In this document: positions 24,162-32,299 of the stretch, piece by piece
How positions within the stretch are numbered: position 1 is the stretch's first letter
How the letters are laid out: the number at the start of each line of letters is the position of its first letter
Assembly (NCBI RefSeq): GCF_000012845.1
Contig: NC_009615.1
Coordinates: 1,635,501 to 1,699,500, forward strand
Direction: 5' to 3'
DNA: 64,000 nt
Origin: Parabacteroides distasonis ATCC 8503
GTDB taxonomy: Bacteria; Bacteroidota; Bacteroidia; Bacteroidales; Tannerellaceae
Position numbers and translations under genes: made by a program
The notes under the pieces: generated by a model
The model's database searches: none
The model's input: only the letters and a program-made list of their open reading frames with translations
What the model was told of the DNA's origin: nothing

Positions 24162-25064
24162 TTACGACATCTGGGATTTCCGATATTCATTCGGGGTACA
24201 CCCCACGGTCTTCTTGAATATGCGGCTGAAATGCTGGGAGTATTGGAATCCTAGGTCGTAAGCGATTTGGCTGACGGTCTTGTTTGTCCCTACTATCCAT
24301 TCTTTCGCTAAGGAAATAATCCGGTCTTGTATATTTTCTTGGGCAGTTTTCCCTGTCTCTTTCTTGATCAGATCACCGAAATAGTTCGGGGACAAACAAA
24401 TCTTCTCGGCGAAATACCGTACAGTAGGTAGCCCTTCCTGTCTTAACAGATCGCTTTGCAGGTATTCATCCAGCAATCGTTCGAACCTCACCAACACATC
24501 CTTATTCGTCTCCGCACGGGTCGTAAACTGACGATCATAAAAACGCAGGCAATAATCGAGCAGCAACTCGATATTCATCGCGATCAGCCGTTTGCTATGC
24601 TTGTCGATGGAGTGCTCCAACTCGATCTGGATTTTCCTCAGGCAATCCACGAAGATCCCCTTCTCTTCCTCAGAGAGATGTAACGCCTCGTTCGATTCAT
24701 AGGAGAAGAAAGAATAACGCTTGATGTCCCGTCCCAAAGCCGTACCACGGATCAAGTCCGGATGGAAAAGCAACCCATGCGCCAAAGGCCGGGTCCCATC
24801 CTTAAGCTCAATACCCGTCACCTGCCCAGGAGCGAATCCTACTACGGTTCCTTCTTGATAATCATAATATTGCCTCCCGTACCGGATATCCCCGCACTTC
24901 GTATCTTTCAGGAAAAGTCCGTATATACCATAATTAACCCGGAAATTAGTAGGCCATGTCTCGGACTTGGATAAATCTACCACGCTCACCAAAGGGTGCA
25001 ACGTCTCCAAGCCAAACATCTTGTTGTATTGATCGACGGTATCGATCTTTATTAGATTCTCCAT
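24162..25064 (-). CDS. AraC family transcriptional regulator
   Basis: A 300-residue regulator. Residues 1-180 form a cupin-like sensor domain, and residues about 200-300 hold two helix-turn-helix motifs. The second contains the AraC signature, I-A-Y-D-L-G-F-Q-Y-S-Q-H-F-S-R-I-F-K followed by G-C-T-P-N-E-Y-R. It converges on the acetyltransferase gene with 13 bases between stops. Its ligand is unknown; control of the neighbouring sugar genes is possible but unproven. A -7 box lies at 25084-25091. Confidence 0.9.
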   Translation of the reverse strand: MENLIKIDTVDQYNKMFGLETLHPLVSVVDLSKSETWPTNFRVNYGIYGLFLKDTKCGDIRYGRQYYDYQEGTVVGFAPGQVTGIELKDGTRPLAHGLLFHPDLIRGTALGRDIKRYSFFSYESNEALHLSEEEKGIFVDCLRKIQIELEHSIDKHSKRLIAMNIELLLDYCLRFYDRQFTTRAETNKDVLVRFERLLDEYLQSDLLRQEGLPTVRYFAEKICLSPNYFGDLIKKETGKTAQENIQDRIISLAKEWIVGTNKTVSQIAYDLGFQYSQHFSRIFKKTVGCTPNEYRKSQMS

Positions 25065-25083
25065 AAGGCTATCTGTTTTATCG

Positions 25084-25091
25084 CAAAGATA
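25084..25091 (-). promoter_or_regulatory. -7 promoter element of the AraC-family gene
   Basis: CAAAGATA on the plus strand reads TATCTTTG on the minus strand, 20 bases before the start codon at 25064. Confidence 0.55.
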
Positions 25092-25207
25092 AACATTCCA
25101 AATCTAACAGCCTCATGCCATCAGATAAAATCCACCAAACCGGATGATATCGTATTGAAAAATATGTACGAAAGGAATATTGAAGAGGAGGAAGGAGAAA
25201 TAAAAAG

Positions 25208-25281
25208 CGGTCTGGACGGGACTCGAACCCGCGACCCCATGCGTGACAGGCATGTATTCTAACCAGCTGAACTACCAGACC
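25208..25281 (-). tRNA. tRNA-Asp (anticodon GTC)
   Basis: On the minus strand a 74-base cloverleaf can be folded. The acceptor stem pairs GGTCTGG with CCAGACC, followed by discriminator G, as expected for Asp. The D-loop has AGCTGGTT, the anticodon loop reads CTGTCAC with anticodon GTC, and the T arm has GGTTCGAGTCC. CCA is not encoded. Confidence 0.95.
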
Positions 25282-25392
25282 AAAATGTTATTCTTTATCG
25301 CTATTCCGTTGAATTGCGGTGCAAAGATAGGTGGATTTTTTGAATTAGCAATAGTTTAGGATGAAAAAATTAGAACAAATCGATAAATTTCA

Positions 25393-25400
25393 TACTTTTG
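25393..25400 (+). promoter_or_regulatory. -7 promoter element of the aminotransferase gene
   Basis: TACTTTTG matches TAnnTTTG exactly, 25 bases before the ATG at 25426. Confidence 0.6.
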
Positions 25401-25425
25401 TCCCCCATATATAATTAACACTAGC

Positions 25426-26739
25426 ATGAAAAATACTCCTGTAGACTATCAGACAGCCAGACGGATTATCGATGGCTTTGGACTTCCCGATTTTGGGAAA
25501 GCGACTATCCGGGAGGTAGTTGCCATATCCACGCAATTGGAACAAGAAACGGGAACCGAGTTCATCCATATGGAAATGGGCGTACCGGGCTTGAAAGCCG
25601 CTCAAGTAGGCGTAGACGCTGAGATCGAAGCCCTTCGTAACGGTATAGCGTCTATCTACCCGAACATCAACGGAACTCCCGAAGTGAAAAAGCAAGCTTC
25701 CCGCTTTATCAAGGCGTTTATAAATATAGATATAGACCCGGAGTGTTGCGTACCCGTAACCGGTTCCATGCAGGGCACATACGCCTCTTTCCTTACGGCC
25801 GGACAATGTACGCCGGGAAAAGACACCATCTTGTTTATCGACCCCGGATTCCCCGTGCAGAAACAGCAAATAGCCGTTATGGGCTATAAATATGAGTCGT
25901 TCGACGTATACGAATATCGTGGCGAGCGATTGCGTGAGGCCTTGGAAGCGCATCTTTCCAAAGGCAATATTGCTGCGATGATCTATTCCAACCCGAACAA
26001 TCCGGCTTGGTTTTGCCTCACCGACGAGGAGTTGAAGATCATCGGCGAGATGGCCAACAAATACGACGTGATCGTCATAGAAGATCTCGCCTATTTTGCC
26101 ATGGATTTCCGCAAGGACCTCGGATGTCCTTTCGAGCCTCCTTACCAAGCGAGCGTAGCCCGTTATACCGATAATTATATCATGCAGATATCCGGCTCTA
26201 AGGCGTTCAGCTATGCCGGACAGCGTATCGGCGTGACAGCGATCTCCAATAAACTTTACCATCGCTCCTATCCGGGATTGACTCAGCGTTATGGAGGTGG
26301 TACGTTCGGTACGGTATATATCCACCGTGTCTTATACGCCCTATCTTCCGGAACCAGCCACTCGGCCCAATTCGCCTTAGCCGCTATGTTCAAGGCCGCC
26401 GCAGACGGTACGTTCGACTTTGTCTCGCAAGTGAAAGAATACGGACGTCGTGCGGAGAAACTAAAGAAGATTTTTACGGATCATGGTTTCACAATCGTTT
26501 ATGATCACGATCTGGACCAACCGATAGCCGACGGTTTCTATTTCACGATCGGTTACCCGGGAATGACCGGCGGACAATTGATGGAAGAGCTGGTTTATTA
26601 CGGAGTAAGCGCCATATCATTAAGTACCACAGGCAGTAACCAACAAGGACTACGGGCTTGTACCTCTTTCATAAAAGATCACCAATATGATTTGCTGGAC
26701 GAAAGACTGAGATTATTCGAGGAAAATCATCAAGCATAA
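25426..26739 (+). CDS. PLP-dependent aminotransferase, class I/II
   Basis: A 437-residue fold-type I aminotransferase. Y-S-N-P-N-N-P-A-W (about 187-195) is the substrate/cofactor loop. I-E-D-L-A-Y-F (about 223-229) carries the aspartate that binds the pyridine nitrogen. The PLP lysine lies in S-G-S-K-A-F-S-Y-A-G-Q-R-I-G (about K260), and the arginine of Q-R-I-G anchors phosphate. The substrate is not evident. The long open frame on the other strand (25390-26325) is only its shadow. A terminator-like hairpin follows at 26749. Confidence 0.9.
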   Translation: MKNTPVDYQTARRIIDGFGLPDFGKATIREVVAISTQLEQETGTEFIHMEMGVPGLKAAQVGVDAEIEALRNGIASIYPNINGTPEVKKQASRFIKAFINIDIDPECCVPVTGSMQGTYASFLTAGQCTPGKDTILFIDPGFPVQKQQIAVMGYKYESFDVYEYRGERLREALEAHLSKGNIAAMIYSNPNNPAWFCLTDEELKIIGEMANKYDVIVIEDLAYFAMDFRKDLGCPFEPPYQASVARYTDNYIMQISGSKAFSYAGQRIGVTAISNKLYHRSYPGLTQRYGGGTFGTVYIHRVLYALSSGTSHSAQFALAAMFKAAADGTFDFVSQVKEYGRRAEKLKKIFTDHGFTIVYDHDLDQPIADGFYFTIGYPGMTGGQLMEELVYYGVSAISLSTTGSNQQGLRACTSFIKDHQYDLLDERLRLFEENHQA

Positions 26740-26748
26740 ATTAACAAT

Positions 26749-26793
26749 AAGCCCGGTCGGTTCACGTTTATTAACTTGAATCCCGGGCTTTTC
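26749..26793 (+). terminator. Terminator after the aminotransferase gene
   Basis: AAGCCCGG (26749-26756) pairs with CCGGGCTT (26783-26790) and is followed by TTC. The loop of about 26 bases is long but AT-rich. It separates the aminotransferase and yqgE genes. Confidence 0.6.
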
Positions 26794-26859
26794 ATTTGCT
26801 TCTTATTAAAAAACGCCTTATATTGTCGGTGAATTAGTAACAACCTAACATTCACGATC

Positions 26860-27456
26860 ATGGCATCTTATAAAAATATATTTAAAATAACACATAACGA
26901 TGTCCTTCCTATTCAAGGAAGTATTCTGATTGCCGAGCCTTTTTTACAAGATGCCTATTTCCAACGTTCCGTCGTATTATTAATAGAGCATACGGAACAC
27001 GGATCGATGGGATTTGTCTTGAATAAAAAAACGGATCTTATCGTAAACTCTTTTTTCAAGGAGTTTGCCGAATTTCCGGAGATACCGATTTATCTGGGGG
27101 GGCCGGTCAGCCCCAACCGTTTGTTCTTTATTCATTCCTTAGGGGATAATATCATTCCGGACGCGTTAAAGATCAATGATTATTTATATTTCGACGGGGA
27201 TTTCAACGCATTGAAACGATACATCCTCAACGGGCACCCAATCGATGGGAAAGTGAAGTTTTTCTTGGGATATTCCGGATGGACCGAAGGGCAATTAAAC
27301 CATGAAATCAAACGGAACTCGTGGGCCGTAAGCCATATCACCACCGATAATATCCTGTCTGCCGACGGGGAGGGCTATTGGAAAGATTCCGTAGAATTAT
27401 TAGGCAATGATTATAAAACTTGGACAAAATATCCGAAGGACCCGTATTTAAATTAA
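26860..27456 (+). CDS. YqgE/AlgH family protein
   Basis: A 198-residue protein of the UPF0301/YqgE family. Marks are G-S-I-L-I-A-E-P-F near the start, V-V-L-L-I-E-H-T-E-H-G-S-M-G-F-V-L-N-K (about 37-55), I-Y-L-G-G-P-V (about 77-83), and F-L-G-Y-S-G-W-T-E-G-Q-L-N-H-E-I (about 133-148). Its length is normal. Biochemical function is not settled; AlgH in Pseudomonas affects several regulatory traits. Its 3' end overlaps the convergent GNAT gene by nine bases. Confidence 0.93.
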   Translation: MASYKNIFKITHNDVLPIQGSILIAEPFLQDAYFQRSVVLLIEHTEHGSMGFVLNKKTDLIVNSFFKEFAEFPEIPIYLGGPVSPNRLFFIHSLGDNIIPDALKINDYLYFDGDFNALKRYILNGHPIDGKVKFFLGYSGWTEGQLNHEIKRNSWAVSHITTDNILSADGEGYWKDSVELLGNDYKTWTKYPKDPYLN

Positions 27457-27963
27457 CTGCATTATGCAGACATCGGAATAACCATCCGGTGTCCTGATCC
27501 AGTCCTTAAGCGTCCCCGCCTCGACAAATCCCAGACGGGTAAATAATTTCTTGCTAGGCTCGTTCGCCACGGGAATATGCACATAAAGTTGATGAAGCTT
27601 CAAAAACGTATAAGCGTATTCCATCAATAGTCTTAACGCTTCCGTAGCGAAGCCACGTCCTTGATACCTACGGTCCAGCATAATACCGCAAGCCGCCCGA
27701 TTCGGATGCGGCTCAAAATCGAATAAATCCACGATCCCCACGGAAGTCCCCGTATCGCATTCCTCGATCATGAAGCGAAGTTGGCGAGACTCATAGATAC
27801 TCCGGTCGCTACCCGCTATATATTCCTTCAATATATAACGGGAATAGGGCGCCAAGGTATTCCCTACTTCCCATAACTCCGGATCATTCTCCCAACGATA
27901 CAACAACTCCAGATCCTCTGGTTCCAATGCCCTCAAACGGACTCTATCATTCGACAACAACAT
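27448..27963 (-). CDS. GNAT family N-acetyltransferase (RimJ/RimL-like)
   Basis: A 171-residue acetyltransferase. The N-terminus R-V-R-L-R-A-L-E-P-E-D-L-E is typical for the RimJ/SpeG branch. Residues about 99-110 (L-D-R-R-Y-Q-G-R-G-F-A-T-E-A-L) form the acetyl-CoA loop with R-G-x-G-F-A. The last strand, about 140-150 (F-T-R-L-G-F-V-E-A-G-T-L), is also typical. The acceptor may be a protein N-terminus or a polyamine; the sequence does not decide. It is the last gene of a recR-GT2-GNAT operon, 17 bases after the GT2 stop. Confidence 0.9.
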   Translation of the reverse strand: MLLSNDRVRLRALEPEDLELLYRWENDPELWEVGNTLAPYSRYILKEYIAGSDRSIYESRQLRFMIEECDTGTSVGIVDLFDFEPHPNRAACGIMLDRRYQGRGFATEALRLLMEYAYTFLKLHQLYVHIPVANEPSKKLFTRLGFVEAGTLKDWIRTPDGYSDVCIMQLI

Positions 27964-27980
27964 ATTTACTCAAGGATTAC

Positions 27981-29147
27981 TTAAACAAGCCGACCACTCT
28001 TCTTCGTATATATATGGAAAACCGCTTTCTTGTTCACGAGCTTGTCCATGAACAAGAGCATCTGCTCGTAGCGGGCATCGGGGAAGCAGAAAGCGTAGTC
28101 CGTAAAGCCTTTCATCTGGTTCTTGCGACAGATAGCATCCATCACACGCTCCACGTCCAAATCCCAGAGATTCACGAATTCCAGATCCGGCATAGCTTTC
28201 AGGCAAACGGCCTTTACCTCCTCAAAATGATCCTCCCTACACAAGATCAAAAGGCGGCGATGCTTAACCGCTTTAGCCTTCTTGCGTAGAGGGGCTGAAA
28301 TCATCGCCCAGCAAGCTTTCAGCAGGACAGCCAACCGGATCAGTATCCGCATCAACCAACCGGACCCCGGATAATATTTCTTATAGAAAATCAACATGGC
28401 GCCGTAAAAAGCCCTTATGTACTTCAAGTCACCATGCTTCGTACTCTCCCCCTTATAATGCAGGATCCGTTCCGGCACGTACAAGTTCTTATAACCTCCC
28501 AACACGATCCGATAAGACAGATCGATATCCTCCCCATACATGAAAAACGACTCGTCCAACAAACCAACCTTATCCAACGCCTCATGACGAAGCAACATGA
28601 ACGCACCCGCCAGCACCTCCACCTTATGCGTCTGCTCTTTATCCAGATACGGAAGGCTATAACGTGCGAATGCCGGAGAGTTAGGAAACAGCTTTGAAAG
28701 GCCGAATATCTTGCAGAACGACACCCAAGGCGAAGGGAAAGCCCGTTTGCTCTCCGGCAAGAATACCCCATGCCCATTCAACATCTTCACACCGATAGCT
28801 CCGATCTCCGGGTCCTCATCCATCTGGAAGCACAGGCTGCGGAGGCTCTCCTCTCCCACCACGGTATCGGGATTCAGCAATAACACGTATTCCCCGGCGC
28901 ACTGGCGAATCGCCTGATTATTGGCCTTGGCGAAACCGGGATTATCTTTATTCTCAATGAAAACCACCTCCGGGAACTTAGGCCGGAGATATTCGACAGA
29001 TCCATCCGTCGAGTTATTATCCACCACGAACACCTCGGCATCCATCCCCATTACGGCGGCACGGACAGAATAGAGGCATTGCTCCAGAAAATACTTCACG
29101 TTATAGTTAACGATGATAACGGACAACTTGGTTTCTTCGTAGGTCAT
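27981..29147 (-). CDS. Glycosyltransferase family 2 (rhamnosyltransferase-like)
   Basis: A 388-residue protein. Residues 1-250 are a GT-A domain like WbbL/RfbN: L-S-V-I-I-V-N-Y-N near residue 8, V-V-D-N-N-S-T-D-G-S near 40, N-P-G-F-A-K-A-N-N near 67, and the metal-binding N-P-D-T near 91. E-D-I-D-L-S-Y-R (about 206-213) is the acceptor-side acidic motif. Residues 265-290 are hydrophobic and may touch the membrane. The C-terminal 90 residues are basic and not recognised. It follows recR by 25 bases and is not part of a visible glycan cluster. Confidence 0.9.
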   Translation of the reverse strand: MTYEETKLSVIIVNYNVKYFLEQCLYSVRAAVMGMDAEVFVVDNNSTDGSVEYLRPKFPEVVFIENKDNPGFAKANNQAIRQCAGEYVLLLNPDTVVGEESLRSLCFQMDEDPEIGAIGVKMLNGHGVFLPESKRAFPSPWVSFCKIFGLSKLFPNSPAFARYSLPYLDKEQTHKVEVLAGAFMLLRHEALDKVGLLDESFFMYGEDIDLSYRIVLGGYKNLYVPERILHYKGESTKHGDLKYIRAFYGAMLIFYKKYYPGSGWLMRILIRLAVLLKACWAMISAPLRKKAKAVKHRRLLILCREDHFEEVKAVCLKAMPDLEFVNLWDLDVERVMDAICRKNQMKGFTDYAFCFPDARYEQMLLFMDKLVNKKAVFHIYTKKSGRLV

Positions 29148-29172
29148 TCCGGATATTAATTATGAGTTATGA

Positions 29173-29799
29173 TTATGAATTAGAAGAGGTGAGATTGAAC
29201 TCAGTACGATTGATAATGGATCGTCCTAAGGTGATCTCGTCGGCATACTCGATCTCATCACCGATAGACACGCCACGTGCGATGACACTGATCCTCACAT
29301 CGTAACCGGATAGCTTCCGGTAAATAAAAAAGTTAGTCGTATCGCCTTCCATGGTAGTGCTCAACGCCAAGATGATCTCTTTCACCTCACCTTCGGCCAC
29401 ACGTCGCACCAGACTGTCGATACGCAAGTCTCCCGGTCCGATGCCATCCATTGGCGAGATGATCCCGCCCAACACATGGTATACGCCACGGAATTGCCCG
29501 GTATTCTCTATCGCCATCACCTCCTTGATATTCTCTACCACGCAAACCAAGGAATGGTCACGGCTGGGGTTGGCGCAAATAGAGCAAACCTCATCATCAC
29601 ATATATTATGGCAGACCTTGCAGTACTTCACGTCCCGACGGAGGGCGACCAAGGCCGCAGCGAAGTTTTCCGTATAGCCGACGTCCCGGCGCAACATATA
29701 AAGCGCTAGCCGGAGCGCTGTCTTCCTCCCCACCCCCGGCAAGGAAGCCAATTCATTTACGGCATTTTCCAACAAGGCTGAAGGATATCTTTGATTCAT
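29173..29799 (-). CDS. recR: Recombination protein RecR
   Basis: A 208-residue protein with the whole RecR layout. A helix-hairpin-helix lies at [12 protein letters not shown] (about 18-29). The zinc finger C-x-x-C follows (C-K-V-C-H-N-I-C and C-S-I-C, about 56-74), and then a Toprim domain from residue about 80 ([19 protein letters not shown]). It works with RecO/RecF to load RecA at gapped DNA. Length is normal. A -7 box at 29820-29827 drives recR and the two downstream genes. Confidence 0.97.
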   Translation of the reverse strand: MNQRYPSALLENAVNELASLPGVGRKTALRLALYMLRRDVGYTENFAAALVALRRDVKYCKVCHNICDDEVCSICANPSRDHSLVCVVENIKEVMAIENTGQFRGVYHVLGGIISPMDGIGPGDLRIDSLVRRVAEGEVKEIILALSTTMEGDTTNFFIYRKLSGYDVRISVIARGVSIGDEIEYADEITLGRSIINRTEFNLTSSNS

Positions 29800-29819
29800 C
29801 TACTTTCTGTATTTGACTA

Positions 29820-29827
29820 CAAAAATA
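29820..29827 (-). promoter_or_regulatory. -7 promoter element of recR
   Basis: CAAAAATA on the plus strand reads TATTTTTG on the minus strand, 20 bases before the recR start codon. Confidence 0.55.
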
Positions 29828-30023
29828 GAAAGAATTTACGAATTAACGATAAACCTCAAATTATTTACTCGGCTTCTCCCCCATCCCATTCAAGTCGCAC
29901 ATCTCTTGCTTGATATGTACAACTATAACTGCTCTAGGTATAATTGTTCATGTCCTCAAGTAATAAACATTCTTTTTGCCATATACATGGCATACTTGCT
30001 ACTTGATCTATTTCCAAAAGATC

Positions 30024-30107
30024 GACGTGGGATGTACAGACCACGACGTGATTTGTATATTCCACGACTTGGTCTGTACAGATCACGCCGTGGTTTGTAG
30101 AATTATA
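30024..30107. repeat. Tandem array, 4 units of exactly 21 bp (array C)
   Basis: Four 21-bp units start at 30024, 30045, 30066 and 30087. They open with GACGTGG, GACGTGA, GACTTGG and GCCGTGG, and each contains TGTA near position 11. Joined halves form near-palindromes such as TACAGATCACG-C-CGTGGTTTGTA. The period and palindromic style match arrays A, B, D and E, but the sequence is distinct. Confidence 0.8.
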
Positions 30108-30195
30108 CAGCATGCGAACAAGAATTCATACGCTACTGGGCAAGAATTCATATAGATAATTTGGGTACGGTTGCCCTAACTATTCTAAAGAATCC

Positions 30196-30226
30196 TTGCA
30201 TGTCTCAGCCAGAAAACATAAATTTG
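30196..30226 (+). promoter_or_regulatory. Promoter of the OPT transporter gene
   Basis: TTG at 30196-30198 and TAAATTTG at 30219-30226 are spaced by 20 bp, close to the Bacteroidetes -33/-7 consensus. The predicted 5' leader is about 50 bases. Confidence 0.6.
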
Positions 30227-30284
30227 TCACCCAACACCCGTTTGGTGGAGCTATTACGAACTTATAATCTAACATTTTAATATC

Positions 30285-32282
30285 GTGAAACCAGAAAATG
30301 AAGAAAAGGTAACCGGGCTGCCAGAAAACGCCTACCGAGAATTAAAAGAAGGGGAAAGCTACAAGCCTCTTATGTCTCCCAACAAACACTATCCGGAGGT
30401 TACGCCTTGGTCCGTCCTTTGGGGATTGGTCATGGCAGTGATATTCAGCGCGGCGGCCGCTTATCTGGGCCTGAAGGTCGGTCAAGTATTCGAGGCCGCC
30501 ATCCCGATCGCTATCATCGCCGTAGGGTTGTCCAGCGGATTCAAGCGGAAGAACGCCTTGGGAGAGAACGTCATCATCCAGTCTATCGGGGCCAGTAGCG
30601 GCGTGATCGTGGCGGGGGCCATTTTCACCTTGCCCGCCCTTTATATCCTGCAAGACAAATATCCGGAGATCACGGTCAATTTCTTCGAGGTTTTCATGAG
30701 TTCCTTGTTAGGAGGTATCATCGGGATCTTGCTCTTGATTCCGTTCCGTAAATATTTCGTATCCGACATGCACGGTAAGTATCCCTTCCCGGAAGCTACG
30801 GCTACCACGCAAGTACTCGTCTCCGGCGAGAAAGGCGGAAGCCAAGCGAAGCCCTTGATCTTCGCCGGATTAATCGGAGGTTTGTACGACTTCATCATCG
30901 CCACCTTCGGTTGGTGGGGCGAGACGATCAGTACCCGTATCGTCGGGGCCGGCGAGATGCTGGCGGAGAAAGCCAAGATCGTGTTGAAAGTCAATACGGG
31001 CGCAGCCGTGCTAGGTCTGGGTTACATCATCGGATTAAAATACTCCTTGATCATCTGCGCCGGTTCATTCTTGGTATGGTTGGTGATCATCCCCGCCATG
31101 TCCGCCATTTTCAGCGCCGACGTGCTTACGTTCGGCAATGACGCTATCACGGCGACCGTCGGGAGCATGAGCGCCGAGCAAATCTTCACCACCTACGCCC
31201 GCCACATCGGTATCGGAGGTATCGCTACCGCCGGGGTGATCGGCATCATCAACTCTTGGGGAATCATCAAGGGAGCCGTAGGCTTGGCGGCGAACGAGTT
31301 GAAAGGAAAAGGAGACGCTGTGGAGAGTAATACTATACGTACGCAAAAGGATTTGTCGATGAAAGTGATAACGATCGGTATCATCGTATCGCTGATTGTC
31401 ACCTTCCTGTTCTTCCAGTTCGGCGTACTTCATAATTGGTTCCATGCTGCCATCGGCTTATTGCTGGTCGGGGTGATCGCTTTCCTGTTTACGACCGTAG
31501 CGGCAAACGCTATCGCTATCGTAGGGACGAACCCGGTATCGGGCATGACGCTCATGACGTTGATCCTCGCCTCCATCATCTTGGTCGCCGTAGGGTTGAA
31601 AGGGCCGGCCGGCATGGTATCCGCCCTGATTATCGGAGGCGTGGTTTGTACGGCGCTTTCCATGGCGGGAGGTTTCATTACCGACTTGAAAATTGGCTAC
31701 TGGCTGGGTAGTACGCCCGCCAAGCAAGAGACTTGGAAATTCCTAGGCACACTAGTTTCCGCCGCTACGGTAGGAGGCGTGATCTTGATATTGAACCAGA
31801 CGTACGGTTTCACGACCGGACAATTGGCCGCTCCGCAAGCGAACGCTATGGCCGCCGTTATCGAGCCGTTGATGAGTGGCTCGGGGGCACCTTGGGCTTT
31901 ATACGCGATTGGAGCCGTCCTCGCCGTCGTATTGAACTTCTGCAAGATACCAGCGTTGGCATTCGCCTTGGGTATGTTTATCCCTTTGGACCTGAATACG
32001 CCGCTTTTGATCGGTGGAGCGATCAGTTGGTACGTGGGAAGCCGTAGCAAAGACCAAAGCTTGAACTCAGCCCGCTTGGAGAAAGGTACGTTACTGGCTT
32101 CCGGCTTTATCGCCGGCGGTGCCTTGATGGGCGTGGTTAGCGCGGCCTTACGTTTCGGCGGAATCAACTTGATGAACGAGGAATGGGCATCTAGCAATGC
32201 CGCCGAGATACTGGCGGTTGTCATGTACCTTGTCATGATCGCTTACCTCACATTTAATTCCCTGAACGCGAAAAAAGAATAG
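30285..32282 (+). CDS. OPT family oligopeptide transporter
   Basis: A 665-residue membrane protein with about sixteen hydrophobic segments, starting at a GTG at 30285. The first membrane segment, P-W-S-V-L-W-G-L-V-M-A-V-I-F-S-A-A-A-A-Y, then G-L-K-V-G-Q-V-F-E-A-A-I-P, fits the bacterial OPT family. N-P-V-S-G-M-T-L-M-T-L (about 417-427) is the internal signature. Family members import small peptides or metal chelates. The downstream spoIID-like gene begins 17 bases after the stop, so the two are co-transcribed. The pair could link import of peptides with cell-wall turnover, which is inference. Confidence 0.93.
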   Translation: MKPENEEKVTGLPENAYRELKEGESYKPLMSPNKHYPEVTPWSVLWGLVMAVIFSAAAAYLGLKVGQVFEAAIPIAIIAVGLSSGFKRKNALGENVIIQSIGASSGVIVAGAIFTLPALYILQDKYPEITVNFFEVFMSSLLGGIIGILLLIPFRKYFVSDMHGKYPFPEATATTQVLVSGEKGGSQAKPLIFAGLIGGLYDFIIATFGWWGETISTRIVGAGEMLAEKAKIVLKVNTGAAVLGLGYIIGLKYSLIICAGSFLVWLVIIPAMSAIFSADVLTFGNDAITATVGSMSAEQIFTTYARHIGIGGIATAGVIGIINSWGIIKGAVGLAANELKGKGDAVESNTIRTQKDLSMKVITIGIIVSLIVTFLFFQFGVLHNWFHAAIGLLLVGVIAFLFTTVAANAIAIVGTNPVSGMTLMTLILASIILVAVGLKGPAGMVSALIIGGVVCTALSMAGGFITDLKIGYWLGSTPAKQETWKFLGTLVSAATVGGVILILNQTYGFTTGQLAAPQANAMAAVIEPLMSGSGAPWALYAIGAVLAVVLNFCKIPALAFALGMFIPLDLNTPLLIGGAISWYVGSRSKDQSLNSARLEKGTLLASGFIAGGALMGVVSAALRFGGINLMNEEWASSNAAEILAVVMYLVMIAYLTFNSLNAKKE

Positions 32283-32299
32283 AATAAAGGAATAAGGAT

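Larger units (their letters stand above)
25065..25425. other. Intergenic stretch with tRNA-Asp and two promoters
   Basis: This 361-bp gap holds the AraC-gene promoter, a tRNA-Asp gene on the minus strand and the promoter of the aminotransferase gene. Nothing else is supported. Confidence 0.7.
29800..30284. other. Divergent gene-free stretch between recR and the OPT gene
   Basis: This 485-bp gap holds the recR promoter, a 21-bp tandem array (30024-30107), a 22-bp direct repeat pair (CAAGAATTCATA at 30119 and 30141) and the OPT-gene promoter (30196-30226). A 95-codon open frame on the plus strand (29813-30100) is low-complexity sequence made by the 21-bp repeats, and I do not call it a gene. 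Confidence 0.6.

Noticed and set aside
25390..26325. A 311-codon open frame on the minus strand
   Set aside because: It lies antisense to a clear PLP aminotransferase, has no family features and arises from the codon pattern of that gene.
29813..30100. A 95-codon frame ending in 7-residue repeats
   Set aside because: The repeats are the 21-bp DNA array read in frame. It has no homologue-like composition and would start at the recR promoter.
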